From: Rhynchopus sp. YZ270_cl-10
Lineage: Eukaryota > Euglenozoa > Diplonemea > Diplonemida > Diplonemidae
DNA length: 64,000 nucleotides
Assembly: GCA_964035575.1 (NCBI GenBank)
Contig: OZ037919.1
Coordinates: 1,116,001-1,180,000 of the forward strand
Reading direction: 5' to 3'
Position 1 is the stretch's first letter. Each line of letters begins with the position of its first letter. Below, one piece after another: positions 9,823-18,973 of the stretch. The notes below the pieces were generated by a model that had not been told where the DNA came from, ran no database searches, and worked only from the letters and a program-made list of their open reading frames with translations. Position numbers and translations under genes: made by a program.

Positions 9823-10581
9823 GAGAGAAGCGGATAACCCACCCCGTCTGCTTCGCCCCATCTGGATGATTGCCCAGAGAGCAGTGTGTCATCTGCGACG
9901 CAGGAGAGATCCTCGTGTTCATAAGCATTATGACTTTAAACTGTTCAGAGTGGAGCTCATCCTCGGGTGTACATTCATACAACGAATCCAATATACTAAG
10001 AACCCTTTTAAAACAGAATAAGTTGGTAATGTGCGTTAATATTTGTCAACCTTTTGAATGAATTACCATTGTGTTTTTATGCTAGATCTTCTTTTCCAAA
10101 TGGAAAAGTTTTCACCTTTTGTGGTGTTTTATTTTTTGCGATGTTACTGACTGTTACACAGAACGGAAGTTGTGTTCCGTATTCGTCTAGATAGGCAGCA
10201 ATGGCGCGGAATACTTTACGGGTTTCGTCAGCCATCAAGACCAAGACCATTCAGGTCAGGTTGATGTTTCATAAGCCTAGCCTAGCCAACTAATTGAAAA
10301 ATGGAAGCGATTTAAAAGTCCCCTGTTCTTCTTCCTCCCCTTTGCTTTCAAAAAATCTGTTTTAACTTTTCTATAGGCTAGTTGACGGCAGGGGTCCGTT
10401 TAGGAAGTCTGTCTATTTTTCTGGGAAATCGTGTCCCAAACACTCAATACCCAAATGTCGGTTACGTGAACTAGCCTAAATTCAATTGCAAATCCAAACA
10501 CCCAGTTTGTTCAGAGATGGATGGACAATCAATGGCTGTGTCGTGCACCACTCCCACAACAGAAAACACACAAACTGACCA
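9823..10581. other. Spacer between propeller and LRR genes, unit B
   Basis: A conserved counterpart of 4916-5711. No gene is supported. The conservation between units reflects the recent duplication rather than selection. Confidence 0.7.
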
Positions 10582-11778
10582 ATGGAACTCAACATCGAGG
10601 GATTTGATGGTCAGACGTACGTCGTCGATGTGGATGTGGATGACACAGCGAAGGAACTGCGGCGGAAGGTGGCAACTGCAACGGGGCTTTCTGAATTTGA
10701 AATGTACATCAGAGGGGACGACGAAGGAGAGAACATCAACGTCAAAGCGCTGAGTGCTGGCGATACAGTCGTGTTGGCGCAGACGAAGCAGCAAGAATCC
10801 ATTGCAGCTCTTCGTGCATTGGGTGAGACTGACCTCACACCAGAGAGACTTGCGAGTGTAGAAGACCCCAAGGTAGCGCAGCTGTTTCTGCAGGCAGAAG
10901 TTGTCACTGCGATTCCGAATATGTTCCTCGCAAAGACTAATTTACGTAGCCTTGATCTGAGCGCCCCGTTGGCTGTTACTGCGATTGGTACCTGCTTCTT
11001 ATCTCAATGTTCATCATTGGAATCAATTAACCTGTCTGGGTTGCGCAACGTCACGACAATAGGTGAGCACTTCCTGTACGACTGCGCGTTATTACGCACT
11101 TTTGAGCCATTCAACTTCGCAGGATTAAGCAGTGTCACAAGCCTTGGGAAGAACTTCTTATCACGTTGCACGGCGTTAACCTCCATCGACTTTGCAGGAT
11201 TAGACAATGTTACAAGCCTTGGGAACTGCTTCTTATCAGGTTGCACGGCGTTAACCTCCATCAACTTTGCAGGATTAGACAATGTTACAAGCCTTGGGGA
11301 CAACTTCTTATTACGTTGCACGTCGTTAACCTCCGTCGACTTTGCAGGATTGTGTAGTGTCACAAGTCTTGGGAATTGCTTCTTATCGTGTTGCGCGGCG
11401 TTAACCTCAATCAACTTTGCAGGATTGGGCAGTCTCACAAGCGTTGGGAACAACTTCTTATCCCGTTGCACGGCGTTAACCGCCGTCGACTTTGCAGGAT
11501 TGGACAGGGTCACAAGCCTTGGGAACTACTTCTTATTTGGTTGCGCGGCGTTACCCTCCATCGACTTTGCAGGGTTGAGTAGTGTCACAAGCCTTGGGAA
11601 CTACTTCTTATTACATTGCACGGCGTTAACCTCAATCGACTTTTCAGGATTGGACAGCGTCACAAGCGTTGGGAACTACTTCTTAGCAGAATGCAAAATG
11701 CTAACCTCCGTCGACTGTGCAGGATTGGCAGTGTCACAAGCGTTGGGAGGAACTTCTTGTCAGATTGCACGACGGTAA
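10582..11778 (+). CDS. Ubiquitin-like plus BspA-type LRR protein, copy B
   Basis: A 398-residue frame. Residues 1-70 form a ubiquitin-like domain (MELNIEGFDGQTYVVDV, helix TAKELRRKVATATGL, closing strand DTVVLAQ). After a linker with AALRALGETDLTPERLASV come about ten LRRs of 25 residues (75 bp), of the form xxVTSLGxxFLxxCxALTSIDFAG, the type common in protist BspA-like proteins. The frame breaks in the eleventh repeat: GGATTGGCAGTG lacks one G against the usual GGATTGGGCAGTG near 11730, replacing the last LRR by ten unrelated residues. In the other frame the repeat continues to a stop at 11808-11810. It may still be functional since only the last repeat is lost. Likely a protein-binding scaffold; role unknown. 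Confidence 0.75.
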   Translation: MELNIEGFDGQTYVVDVDVDDTAKELRRKVATATGLSEFEMYIRGDDEGENINVKALSAGDTVVLAQTKQQESIAALRALGETDLTPERLASVEDPKVAQLFLQAEVVTAIPNMFLAKTNLRSLDLSAPLAVTAIGTCFLSQCSSLESINLSGLRNVTTIGEHFLYDCALLRTFEPFNFAGLSSVTSLGKNFLSRCTALTSIDFAGLDNVTSLGNCFLSGCTALTSINFAGLDNVTSLGDNFLLRCTSLTSVDFAGLCSVTSLGNCFLSCCAALTSINFAGLGSLTSVGNNFLSRCTALTAVDFAGLDRVTSLGNYFLFGCAALPSIDFAGLSSVTSLGNYFLLHCTALTSIDFSGLDSVTSVGNYFLAECKMLTSVDCAGLAVSQALGGTSCQIARR

Positions 11779-12088
11779 CCTCCTTCGACTTTACAAGGTT
11801 GGACAGCTGAAGGTTACCTTTATTTAGAAACATACGACCGCGATATGGAGACGAGGTGCATCGAAGAAGAATACCAATACCCCCTGTGTCCCTCAGAATC
11901 TGTTGGGACCAGCAAATCCCATTTTGCCACCCCAAATTCCCTACTAATAAGTAAGTAACTATAGTACCTAAAAGACTGTACCTGTGTACTCCACAGGCCC
12001 CTTTTGTATTTTTGCTTTACCGCCCCCTGCCCCCACACCTCACCCCCGCCCCCCAAAAAAAATATGTTTAGCACAACACACACCCACA

Positions 12089-13192
12089 ATGCGGTCTCTT
12101 TCCCCACCACTCCTCCTCCTCCTCCTCCTCCTCCTCCTCCACGCCCAACAGACCTCGCAACAAGAGTGCCCAGCTACTTCCCTTCTTCCTACAATGGGTA
12201 CTGCCGACGTTGTTGTTGTGGGGGGTGGTCTGTCCGGTCTGCACCTCGCACATGAGCTGGTCACCCGCCACACTGGACTCAAGGTGGTACTTCTTGAAGC
12301 ATCTGCCCTCGTGGGAGGACGCCTTGCAAGCAAAGAAGGGGTCGATCTGGGAGCCGCCTGGGTATGGTCGCAAAGCAACCCTTTGGTGGCAGGGCTGGCG
12401 CGCGCGCTCTCTATTCCTCTTCTTCGTCAGGGTGGAGCAGGACCCGGGCAGTACCGTGCACAAGGCAGTATGGCTAGCATCGCAAACACCCTTGCATCCT
12501 CAGCTACATCCTCAGGGCTGTCCATCAAAACCACCCACCCGGTCTCCAACATCACCGCAAACCCCAACTTCATTGAAGTGCAATGCTCTAACGGGGCGAC
12601 CTGGCAGGCAAAGGCCGTTGCGGTGTGTGTTCCACCAAGAGTTGGGCTGAAAACAATCAAATTTGTCCCAGATCTCTCCGAGACAAAGAAGGCCGCCATG
12701 AGACGCACCCCCGCCTGGATGAGCAAAGTCAGCAAGGTTGCGATGGTATACTCTAAGCAGTGGTGGGGGTCGGAGCAGGTCTTTGGCGGGGCGCGTACGA
12801 GGGGGCCTGCGTTTCAGTATTACGACGTCATCGAAGCATCCGGATTGACAGCGATTGTCGCCTTTTGCGAAGGATCTCGGATGTCCGATTCTCAACTCGA
12901 AGCTAAAGTGTTGGCGCAAACCCGCGCCTTTCTTGGCCCCGAAGTGGACGGAAAACTTCTCAAGCGTGTTGTCTCGCACAGATGGGAGTCGGACCCCTTC
13001 ATCAACGAAGACCCAAACGACCTTCACATGTTCCACCTCAGCCCCAACTCTGCGTTGGGAAGTGCGGAAGCTGAAGGGCGTATCGTCTTTGCAGGCACGG
13101 AAGCAGCACCGCGCAGTCCAGGGTTCCTTGAAGGTGCGGTGGAGGCTTCGGTGGCAGCTGTGGCGAAGATAGAGAAGGTGCTTGGAGTGTGA
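12089..13192 (+). CDS. Flavin amine oxidase-like protein, secreted or membrane-routed
   Basis: A 367-residue protein from the ATG at 12089, chosen because it begins a leucine-rich signal peptide (MRSLSPP then ten leucines); the open frame extends upstream to 11984 but that part is leader. The dinucleotide fold DVVVVGGGLSGLHLAHEL is at about residues 38-55, the conserved EASALVGGR at about 67-75, and the C-terminal flavin-binding motif GTEAAPRSPGFLEGAVEA near 335-352, as in monoamine oxidase and polyamine oxidase. It is shorter than the usual 450-520 residues and lacks the SGGC cysteine that binds FAD covalently in mammalian MAO. Reaction inferred: FAD-dependent oxidation of an amine. The CTC run in the signal peptide is a microsatellite. 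Confidence 0.8.
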   Translation: MRSLSPPLLLLLLLLLLHAQQTSQQECPATSLLPTMGTADVVVVGGGLSGLHLAHELVTRHTGLKVVLLEASALVGGRLASKEGVDLGAAWVWSQSNPLVAGLARALSIPLLRQGGAGPGQYRAQGSMASIANTLASSATSSGLSIKTTHPVSNITANPNFIEVQCSNGATWQAKAVAVCVPPRVGLKTIKFVPDLSETKKAAMRRTPAWMSKVSKVAMVYSKQWWGSEQVFGGARTRGPAFQYYDVIEASGLTAIVAFCEGSRMSDSQLEAKVLAQTRAFLGPEVDGKLLKRVVSHRWESDPFINEDPNDLHMFHLSPNSALGSAEAEGRIVFAGTEAAPRSPGFLEGAVEASVAAVAKIEKVLGV

Positions 13193-13772
13193 GGGAGGGA
13201 TGAGGTGGGAGGTGGTGGTGAAGTGTGGAAGGGGAGTGGATCTGTCAGATGACGTCGTTTTTCTACTTTCCATTTTTTTTTTGTTGGCAGCATCTTCAAA
13301 AACCCACAGCGAGAGATGAGGTGAGAGTGGGGTAAAAAAAAGGATGTGTATTGAAACGGAAGTAGGACAGCATGGGTTGCGGGGTGCATCCCTCGGGTGT
13401 TCCGTTCACCCAGGTCTGTCACGTTTTTTTTTTTTGGTACACTGTCACGAGAGGGCTGTTGTATTTCAGTCAACCTTTTTGCTTCAATTTCATCGTAGTA
13501 TTGTCCTGGAAAGGTGTGTACTATTTTCTAACTTCGCTTTTTGTGGCTAACACTTTCTTTTTAATTTGGGTTTCAAGCATTTCTGCAAAGCGAGATAGGC
13601 TGAGGAGCAGCTTTGCATATTGTCACCCCTTTTGTTGTTTGTTGTTATTGTTGTTAGTCATTAGGTTTCCTATTTACATCTACTGTTGTAGTCCGCAGGG
13701 GTATTTGTGCTTTCATCCGGATGGCTGGTTGGATGTGGGTCAGTCGGAGGTGCCTGCATCAACTACAGTTTT
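13193..13772. other. Intergenic with dispersed repeat pieces
   Basis: No gene. The text TCACGAGAGGGCTG-TTGTATTTCA (13445-13468) recurs near 28100 and 39562. The text TGTGCTTTCATCCGG and GTGCCTGCATCAAC near 13710-13763 recurs near 39663-39710. These are parts of one diverged dispersed repeat. Confidence 0.55.
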
Positions 13773-14300
13773 CAACTTACCTTCCTTCACCCCCCCCTGT
13801 AAGGGCAACCGTAGGTGAAGTAAGGTATAGTATTGAAATCGATGTGGGGGGGGAGTAAAGGGTCAATTTTACAAAACCAGATTTTGAGGAAAATTTTAGC
13901 CGAAAATGGGCCCCACGTATAAGCAACCGGGCTCATATTTCTCAAAATTTAAGTGGTCAAAAAATTGTCCAATTTTCGAGATTGACCCCACCACTGCACG
14001 GGCGGAGCCCAAAAATGCAAATAAGGACCCTTTTTATCAACTTACCTTCCTTCACCCCCCCCTGTAAGGGCAACCGTAGGTGAAGTAAGGTATAGTATTG
14101 AAATCGATGTGGGGGGGGAGTAAAGGGTCAATTTTACAAAACCAGATTTTGAGGAAAATTTTAGCCGAAAATGGGCCCCACGTATAAGCAACCGGGCTCA
14201 TATTTCTCAAAATTTAAGTGGTCAAAAAATTGTCCAATTTTCGAGATTGACCCCACCACTGCACGGGCGGAGCCCAAAAATGCAAATAAGGACCCTTTTT
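13773..14300. repeat. Two perfect tandem copies of a 265-bp unit
   Basis: Each unit starts CAACTTACCTTCCTTCACCC (13773 and 14038) and ends GCAAATAAGGACCCTTTTT. I found no difference between the two copies. A diverged single copy lies inverted at 38030-38289. A related core (GTGGTGGGGTCAATTT, then a TTGGACAATTTTTTGACC segment) is found at 21600-21740. Confidence 0.9.
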
Positions 14301-14844
14301 AATTTGTTCTCTTGAAATGTGTAATTTCATGTTTTCGCGAAAAAAATTACAACTGATCCTACAAGGGTTGAAGGAAGGTGGTTGAAAACAACAATAACAA
14401 CAAGGACAAGTAATTGCTAAGAAAAAAGCGGGGTGTGCTGTGGAAAACTCCGCGCGATTTTCGAACCACCGTAGCATCCTGGCGATTTGCTGGAGGTGCT
14501 GATGTGCCTGGTGTGATCGATGTGTTGTAGTCTGTGCATTCTGTGTTCCTTCCGCACTGCTCCAACGACGACGACAATGTGGGGAGCCTGTGGACAAAAA
14601 CGAGCTGGACCACGCCGAGCCTGCCGAGCCGACGTCCAACAACGCTCTCGAGCGGATGGTGCTGGACGAAGAGGACAGCCCCCCTTCTTGAACGTTTCAG
14701 ATGCTGGCGTCCCAGTGGGTCTGGCAGCGTACGAAGAGCGTTAGCATACCTGCAGAAGAGCAGAATGCTGGGCGTGTTGTAGATTATTTCTACAGGATGG
14801 AGTTCCACATCACACCCCGTTTTTTTTCCGATAGCAATTACTTG
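14038..14844. repeat. Composite dispersed repeat, copy 1
   Basis: The 265-bp unit is followed by about 105 bp and then a 438-bp block with inverted ends CAAGTAATTGCTA (14407) and TAGCAATTACTTG (14844), where the similarity of the ends extends some 35 bp. The whole recurs inverted at 36901-38289. The GC-rich interior (14470-14780) has short frames on both strands but no recognisable product. Possibly a MITE with a captured fragment. Confidence 0.75.
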
Positions 14845-15427
14845 TTTTTTTTGCGTTGCAATGTGAACGGAGTTTTATTAGTGAGGTTCCACAGGGAAGG
14901 ATTGCAATCTTATTCACTTTCTTCTTCGTTCTAAAGGGGATTAGTAATACTGTTATTATACCCTCAAAAAGCATTCAGATCGCAGACTATCTAGCTTCAG
15001 TTTTATTTTATTTTTTGGCTAACTCATCAGACTTTATTTTTGTTTTTATTTGTCGTAGTGCCTGCGTCCAGGCGTTTGCACTTACAGCCTCAATTTTTTT
15101 TTCTCCATGCGCGCACTACTTTTTGTGAGCAGAAAGTGTCAACGTCGTCCACTCACCCCCAACCATGCTCCGCAACACCCACCCAACAGGTGAGATAGTG
15201 TGCGTGGAAGCGTCAACGCATCAAACAACAAAGGGAGGGAACGACAAGTCCACAAAAAAAAACACCTTTTTTTTTTGTGAGGGAACGACAAAGTGACACT
15301 TTTTTTGCTTGCATTGTGTTTCAGCTGTGTATTGTGTTTTTTGGCTAGGCCACTGAGTACGTCGAGGTTTATCTTATGAACTCTTCTTTACTTAAGGTGA
15401 CTAAGGAGGAGAGGCTTAGGATCATCT
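14845..15427. other. Intergenic
   Basis: AT-rich with T runs. The text TTTGCACTTACAGCCTCAA near 15075 belongs to the dispersed repeat seen at 13700 and 39640. The GAGAGGCTTAGGATCATC segment near 15410 recurs, changed, near 19405. No gene supported. Confidence 0.5.
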
Positions 15428-15763
15428 TACCGTAAAAATATTTATTCTGGGCCGGAACAAAACTGGAACACCCCAAAAAATCGTCGATTGTTCCAGTTTT
15501 GTTCCGTACCAGCATTGTTTTGGGGGGGGTATCCGTGCCTTGTCAAAAAAAAACGAGGAGTGCGACGATTTTTTTTTGCCCAAAGATGCACTATGCACCT
15601 GGGTGGGGTGGGAATGGGGATAAAAATTCTACCCCAACAGAACTGTTCTGGGCCGGAACAAAACTGGGACACCCCCAAAAACCCCAAGTGTTCCAGTTTT
15701 GTTCCGGTCCAGTATACTTCTGTCTCAGAATAGTTACAGCCCAGAATAAATATTTTTACGGTA
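15428..15763. mobile_element. MITE with TA ends (mariner-like)
   Basis: It begins TACCGTAAAAATATTTATTC and ends with its reverse complement, terminal TA included, over 336 bp. Just inside, GGCCGGAACAAAACTGG-type text is repeated in both orientations (near 15450, 15490, 15650 and 15690), so a smaller duplicated module was built into it. There is no transposase. The TA termini fit a Tc1/mariner-type 2-bp target duplication, but the superfamily is inferred. Confidence 0.75.
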
Positions 15764-16115
15764 TAAACTTTTCTTCTTTGGTTCTTCTTTCGAACAAGAG
15801 AGGGGCGGGCATGTTTGCGCATCTGCCCCCCCCTCTCGCCACAGAACAACAGAACAGGAAGAAATAAAGAGAACAGCTCTTCAGTGGTATTTTTTTCCCA
15901 CATCTTTCCATTCCCCCCCTCCTCCTCCTCCTCCTCCTCCTCCCCACCCACACACCACCCATCCACACAAAGGACTACCCAACAACCTCTTTCAAGCACA
16001 CACAAATCCTCAAAAAGAAGGTCTCTGCCACATACCACCTGCCACGTGCCACCTGTTACCTACTGTACCGCCTCTCTCTTCTCTTCTCTCTATCGCCTCG
16101 TATCTCCTTCCAAGG
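15764..16115. other. Leader of phosphatase gene
   Basis: It contains a CTC microsatellite at 15921-15945 and long pyrimidine tracts leading to CTTCCAAGG just before the ATG. Probable promoter/5' UTR, possibly with a splice acceptor at CCAAG. Confidence 0.5.
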
Positions 16116-16667
16116 ATGCCCACCAAAGCGCAGATACTGTACCAGAGAATGGCCCCCGACATGCCTGCACTGGATGTTGACCTGGCGGAGAGGTTTGCCG
16201 CGTTCGTGGCAGCACTGGACACACCAACACCGAAGCGCACCATAGCGAAGGGGCCTGCAATGGTGGCGGGGTGGCTTCTGCTCGGGGATGTGGCGCAGGC
16301 GAGGGATGTGGATACACTGGAACGACGTGGCGTGACTCGCGTACTGAGCCTTGCAGGGAACGTGCCGCACGGCACGGCTCTGCACTGTCCCGACCGCGAC
16401 GATTACGACATGCGTGAGATCCTCCCCGAGGCGCTGTCCTACCTGCGCAGCTGCAAGGATCGCAACGACGTCTGCCTCGTGCACTGTCTCGGTGGCATCA
16501 ACCGCTCTGGCTTTGTCGCCATCGCCGCCCTTTGTGCCCTAGAAGGCACAGACCTGGTTTCTGCAGCGGGCCACGTCAAATCGCTTCGAAAGACGCTTCT
16601 GCAGCGCAAAGAGTACCGCGTGCAGCTCTTCCTCTGGGCTGTGGCGAGTGGGTACGTCAGGTCTTAG
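16116..16667 (+). CDS. Dual-specificity protein phosphatase
   Basis: A 183-residue protein. The active-site loop VHCLGGINRSG at about residues 128-138 matches the HC-x5-R-S/T signature of the cysteine phosphatases, with the general-acid aspartate likely in the DRDDYDM segment about 30 residues before it. AMVAGWLLLGDVAQARD and GVTRVLSLAGNVP are the usual N-terminal strands of the DUSP fold. Length is typical of small atypical DUSPs. It would dephosphorylate Ser/Thr/Tyr or a non-protein substrate; the target cannot be told. No signal peptide or membrane segment. Confidence 0.88.
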   Translation: MPTKAQILYQRMAPDMPALDVDLAERFAAFVAALDTPTPKRTIAKGPAMVAGWLLLGDVAQARDVDTLERRGVTRVLSLAGNVPHGTALHCPDRDDYDMREILPEALSYLRSCKDRNDVCLVHCLGGINRSGFVAIAALCALEGTDLVSAAGHVKSLRKTLLQRKEYRVQLFLWAVASGYVRS

Positions 16668-17518
16668 AGGGGAAGGCTTGTGGGCCGACATTGTGGGTGG
16701 TGATGCCGTTCGTTAGGAAGGTTGTGTAGGGTGTTGGCTAAGTTTTGCAGGATGCTGAGAGAAGCAACCTTTTTTTTGCCCTTCTTTTGTTGCATGACTA
16801 GGCAACTGTGTGCTGAGCATATTCGTCACAATTTCTTTGATCCTTTAATGTGCTTTTAATGTGCCCTAACCCCTTATTTCACAACGCACAATTGGAACAT
16901 GTTTTTTTCTCGGAATTATAGTTCTTTTAGTTCTAACGTGGAGGGGTGGAAAGGAGTTGTAAGAAGCCGTGCTTCGTACACCCCCCTCAAGGCAACACAA
17001 CAGGTGGTCATCTTCTTAGCGGTGTTTTGGACAACACCGCTAAGAAGAACTTCTCAACTGTGCAGGTGATAGCTATTCTGATGCGCCCTGGAGATGTGTT
17101 GTGGAACCGTCGTCAACCCACATTCGTCGAGAGCGATGAGCGTGTGTGCGTGACGCACCGCTTGCGTTTTTTTGAGACTTAGGTTACTCAGCAACGTGCT
17201 CTTATCACGGTGACAGGTTTGACCTTGACAAAGGTTTTTTTACTTTTTAGAATAATATACTGCGCAGGCTTCATCTGCCAACACCTTTCTTTACTTTGTT
17301 TCCTGACAAAGTGTTGCAATGTGAACACGACAAAAGAATACAGACTTTTTTTTGACAACATTGCACACACTATGGTGCTAGACTTGATACGCTTCTAGGT
17401 GAACACAGATCAGAAGACTTGGATATATTTTCCACTGCATCTTTTTCACTCCGCTTTCGGTGCGAGCCACACGTAAACTATCAACCACAGTTACACAAAG
17501 AAGCCCAAAAAATCCAAG
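16668..17518. other. Intergenic
   Basis: No gene. There is a perfect 16-bp hairpin TCTTCTTAGCGGTGTT / AACACCGCTAAGAAGA at about 17011-17052, separated by TTGGAC, which might be a regulatory or transcript-end structure. Leader of the MGN gene at the end (CAAAGAAGCCCAAAAAATCC). Confidence 0.5.
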
Positions 17519-18973
17519 ATGGGAAATCAGGCCGCAATTCCCGCCAGAGATGACCAGTACTTCTCCATCATATTCTGGCAGCAGTATCTCTTTCTTGTTC
17601 ACGTGCCTCTACCTATCATCGATGCGATCGAAGCACGGTGTGAGGAGGCTGGGTACTCCGGCTGGCTGTGCATGCAGCTGATGGAGCGCTGCAGTGACGG
17701 CACCGTTCGTGTCTTCTTGAATGGCTTGGTGCACGAAGCAAAGGAGCCGGCAGTGTGTGCTAAGGTCTTTCTTCTCAACGTCCTTAGAGACATCTACGCA
17801 CACGGCTACCAGGCAGTGCAGAACACAGACCTCGGCAGGGCAAAGCAGCACTCAGATGCGTGGATCTTCCAGAAGATGCCGCCACAGGCATCTCGCAAGA
17901 CGAGTGGACTGTTGACTGTGGGGATCAGCAGCTACGACTCACTGCACCTGATTGGCTGCTCGCAGGGAACGAACATTGTTGTGAAAGCTGTGCAGCAGGG
18001 ATACGCCGGAGGTGTGCAGAGTGAAGGCATCTTTGGCGGTGTGTGCCGTGAGATGAAGCTGAACGGGTACCCCTGGGGCAACGGGCACGAATCTGAGTTG
18101 ATGGCGGGGCGGAACCTGCTTCTGCGGATCTTTGAGGCGATGGACCGTGAGGGGAAGTCGTTCCTCACAACCTGCAACTTCAAGGGCACGTCGGACAGTC
18201 TGTACTTCACGGACAACCCGCACTGCGACAGACAGGGACGCTTTGCGATGCTCAGTCTGAACTCCACCGACTGTCTGCGTGTGCTGAACTTGGGGACTGA
18301 GGAGGTGGGGATGATCCGTTCCATCATCAAGTCGTACTGGCCGCGTGGGGTGCAGGCAGAAGGTGCGAAGGCTGGGTACTATGAGTTCAAGTTGAAGGGC
18401 ACACCTTGGTATGCAGACGGAACTGACGCTGTTGCATCACGACTGCTGATGTCGCACCTGTTTGAGGCGATGAAGGCTGTTGGGTGGGAGGTGCACGCTT
18501 CATTGGATGTGAGCAGGAAGCTGAGGGACAAGTCTGTGATTGTTCTCCGCAGCTGCACACCGTCACAGGACAAGCACATCTGCATCAGCTTCAACGAAGC
18601 AGACAAGATCCGTATTCTGAACAGCACTGAGATGGTTGGGCCACTGCGTGACACTATCTCTCAGTGGCATGCAGGCATCCAATGGGAAATGGAATACGGT
18701 GGGTCTTACGAGTTCAAGATGAGAGGCGTCCCTTGGTCAGGGATACAGGACAAATCTTGTGCAGTTGTGCTTGCGACGGACATCCTGAGGACGATGCACC
18801 GCCACGGGTGGAAGCTTCTGTGCTGTGTGGACATGTCTGGGAAGCTGGATGTGGATTCCTGGTTCTTTGCGAAGTTGGACAGCAACGTGATGCCTCCGCA
18901 GATGTACCAACCGCCGTCAGCACCACTTCCTCCTCCGACAAGTGAGGACACCTTTGCAGCACCACAGGACTAA
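17519..18973 (+). CDS. MGN family four-repeat protein, paralogue A
   Basis: A 484-residue protein of a family I cannot name. It consists of four tandem modules of about 110-120 residues (roughly 20-140, 160-255, 270-375, 390-460), each with the pattern YEFKLKGTPW...SRLLMSHLFEAMKAVGW...SLDVSRK...DKSVIVL, ending in a proline-rich tail (APLPPPTSEDTFAAPQD). The start MGN gives a glycine at position 2, a possible N-myristoylation site. Paralogues lie at 57713, 60708 and 63562. The central modules are nearly identical in DNA between paralogues, while module 1 and the end of module 4 differ strongly. Function unknown; no catalytic motif seen. Confidence 0.8.
   Translation: MGNQAAIPARDDQYFSIIFWQQYLFLVHVPLPIIDAIEARCEEAGYSGWLCMQLMERCSDGTVRVFLNGLVHEAKEPAVCAKVFLLNVLRDIYAHGYQAVQNTDLGRAKQHSDAWIFQKMPPQASRKTSGLLTVGISSYDSLHLIGCSQGTNIVVKAVQQGYAGGVQSEGIFGGVCREMKLNGYPWGNGHESELMAGRNLLLRIFEAMDREGKSFLTTCNFKGTSDSLYFTDNPHCDRQGRFAMLSLNSTDCLRVLNLGTEEVGMIRSIIKSYWPRGVQAEGAKAGYYEFKLKGTPWYADGTDAVASRLLMSHLFEAMKAVGWEVHASLDVSRKLRDKSVIVLRSCTPSQDKHICISFNEADKIRILNSTEMVGPLRDTISQWHAGIQWEMEYGGSYEFKMRGVPWSGIQDKSCAVVLATDILRTMHRHGWKLLCCVDMSGKLDVDSWFFAKLDSNVMPPQMYQPPSAPLPPPTSEDTFAAPQD

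Larger units (their letters stand above)
7906..12110 (+). repeat. Tandem duplication, right unit
   Basis: This is the second copy of the 2220-7905 unit. Its homology with the left unit ends inside the amine oxidase start, after which the intact amine oxidase continues. The region has neither the 4288-4915 element nor the 6617-7507 block, so it supplies the empty sites for both. Confidence 0.9.

Noticed and set aside
14214-14808. Minus-strand frames of about 145 codons in the composite repeat as a transposase
   Set aside because: No transposase motif, and the second copy at 36901-37320 does not keep the same frame open over its length.
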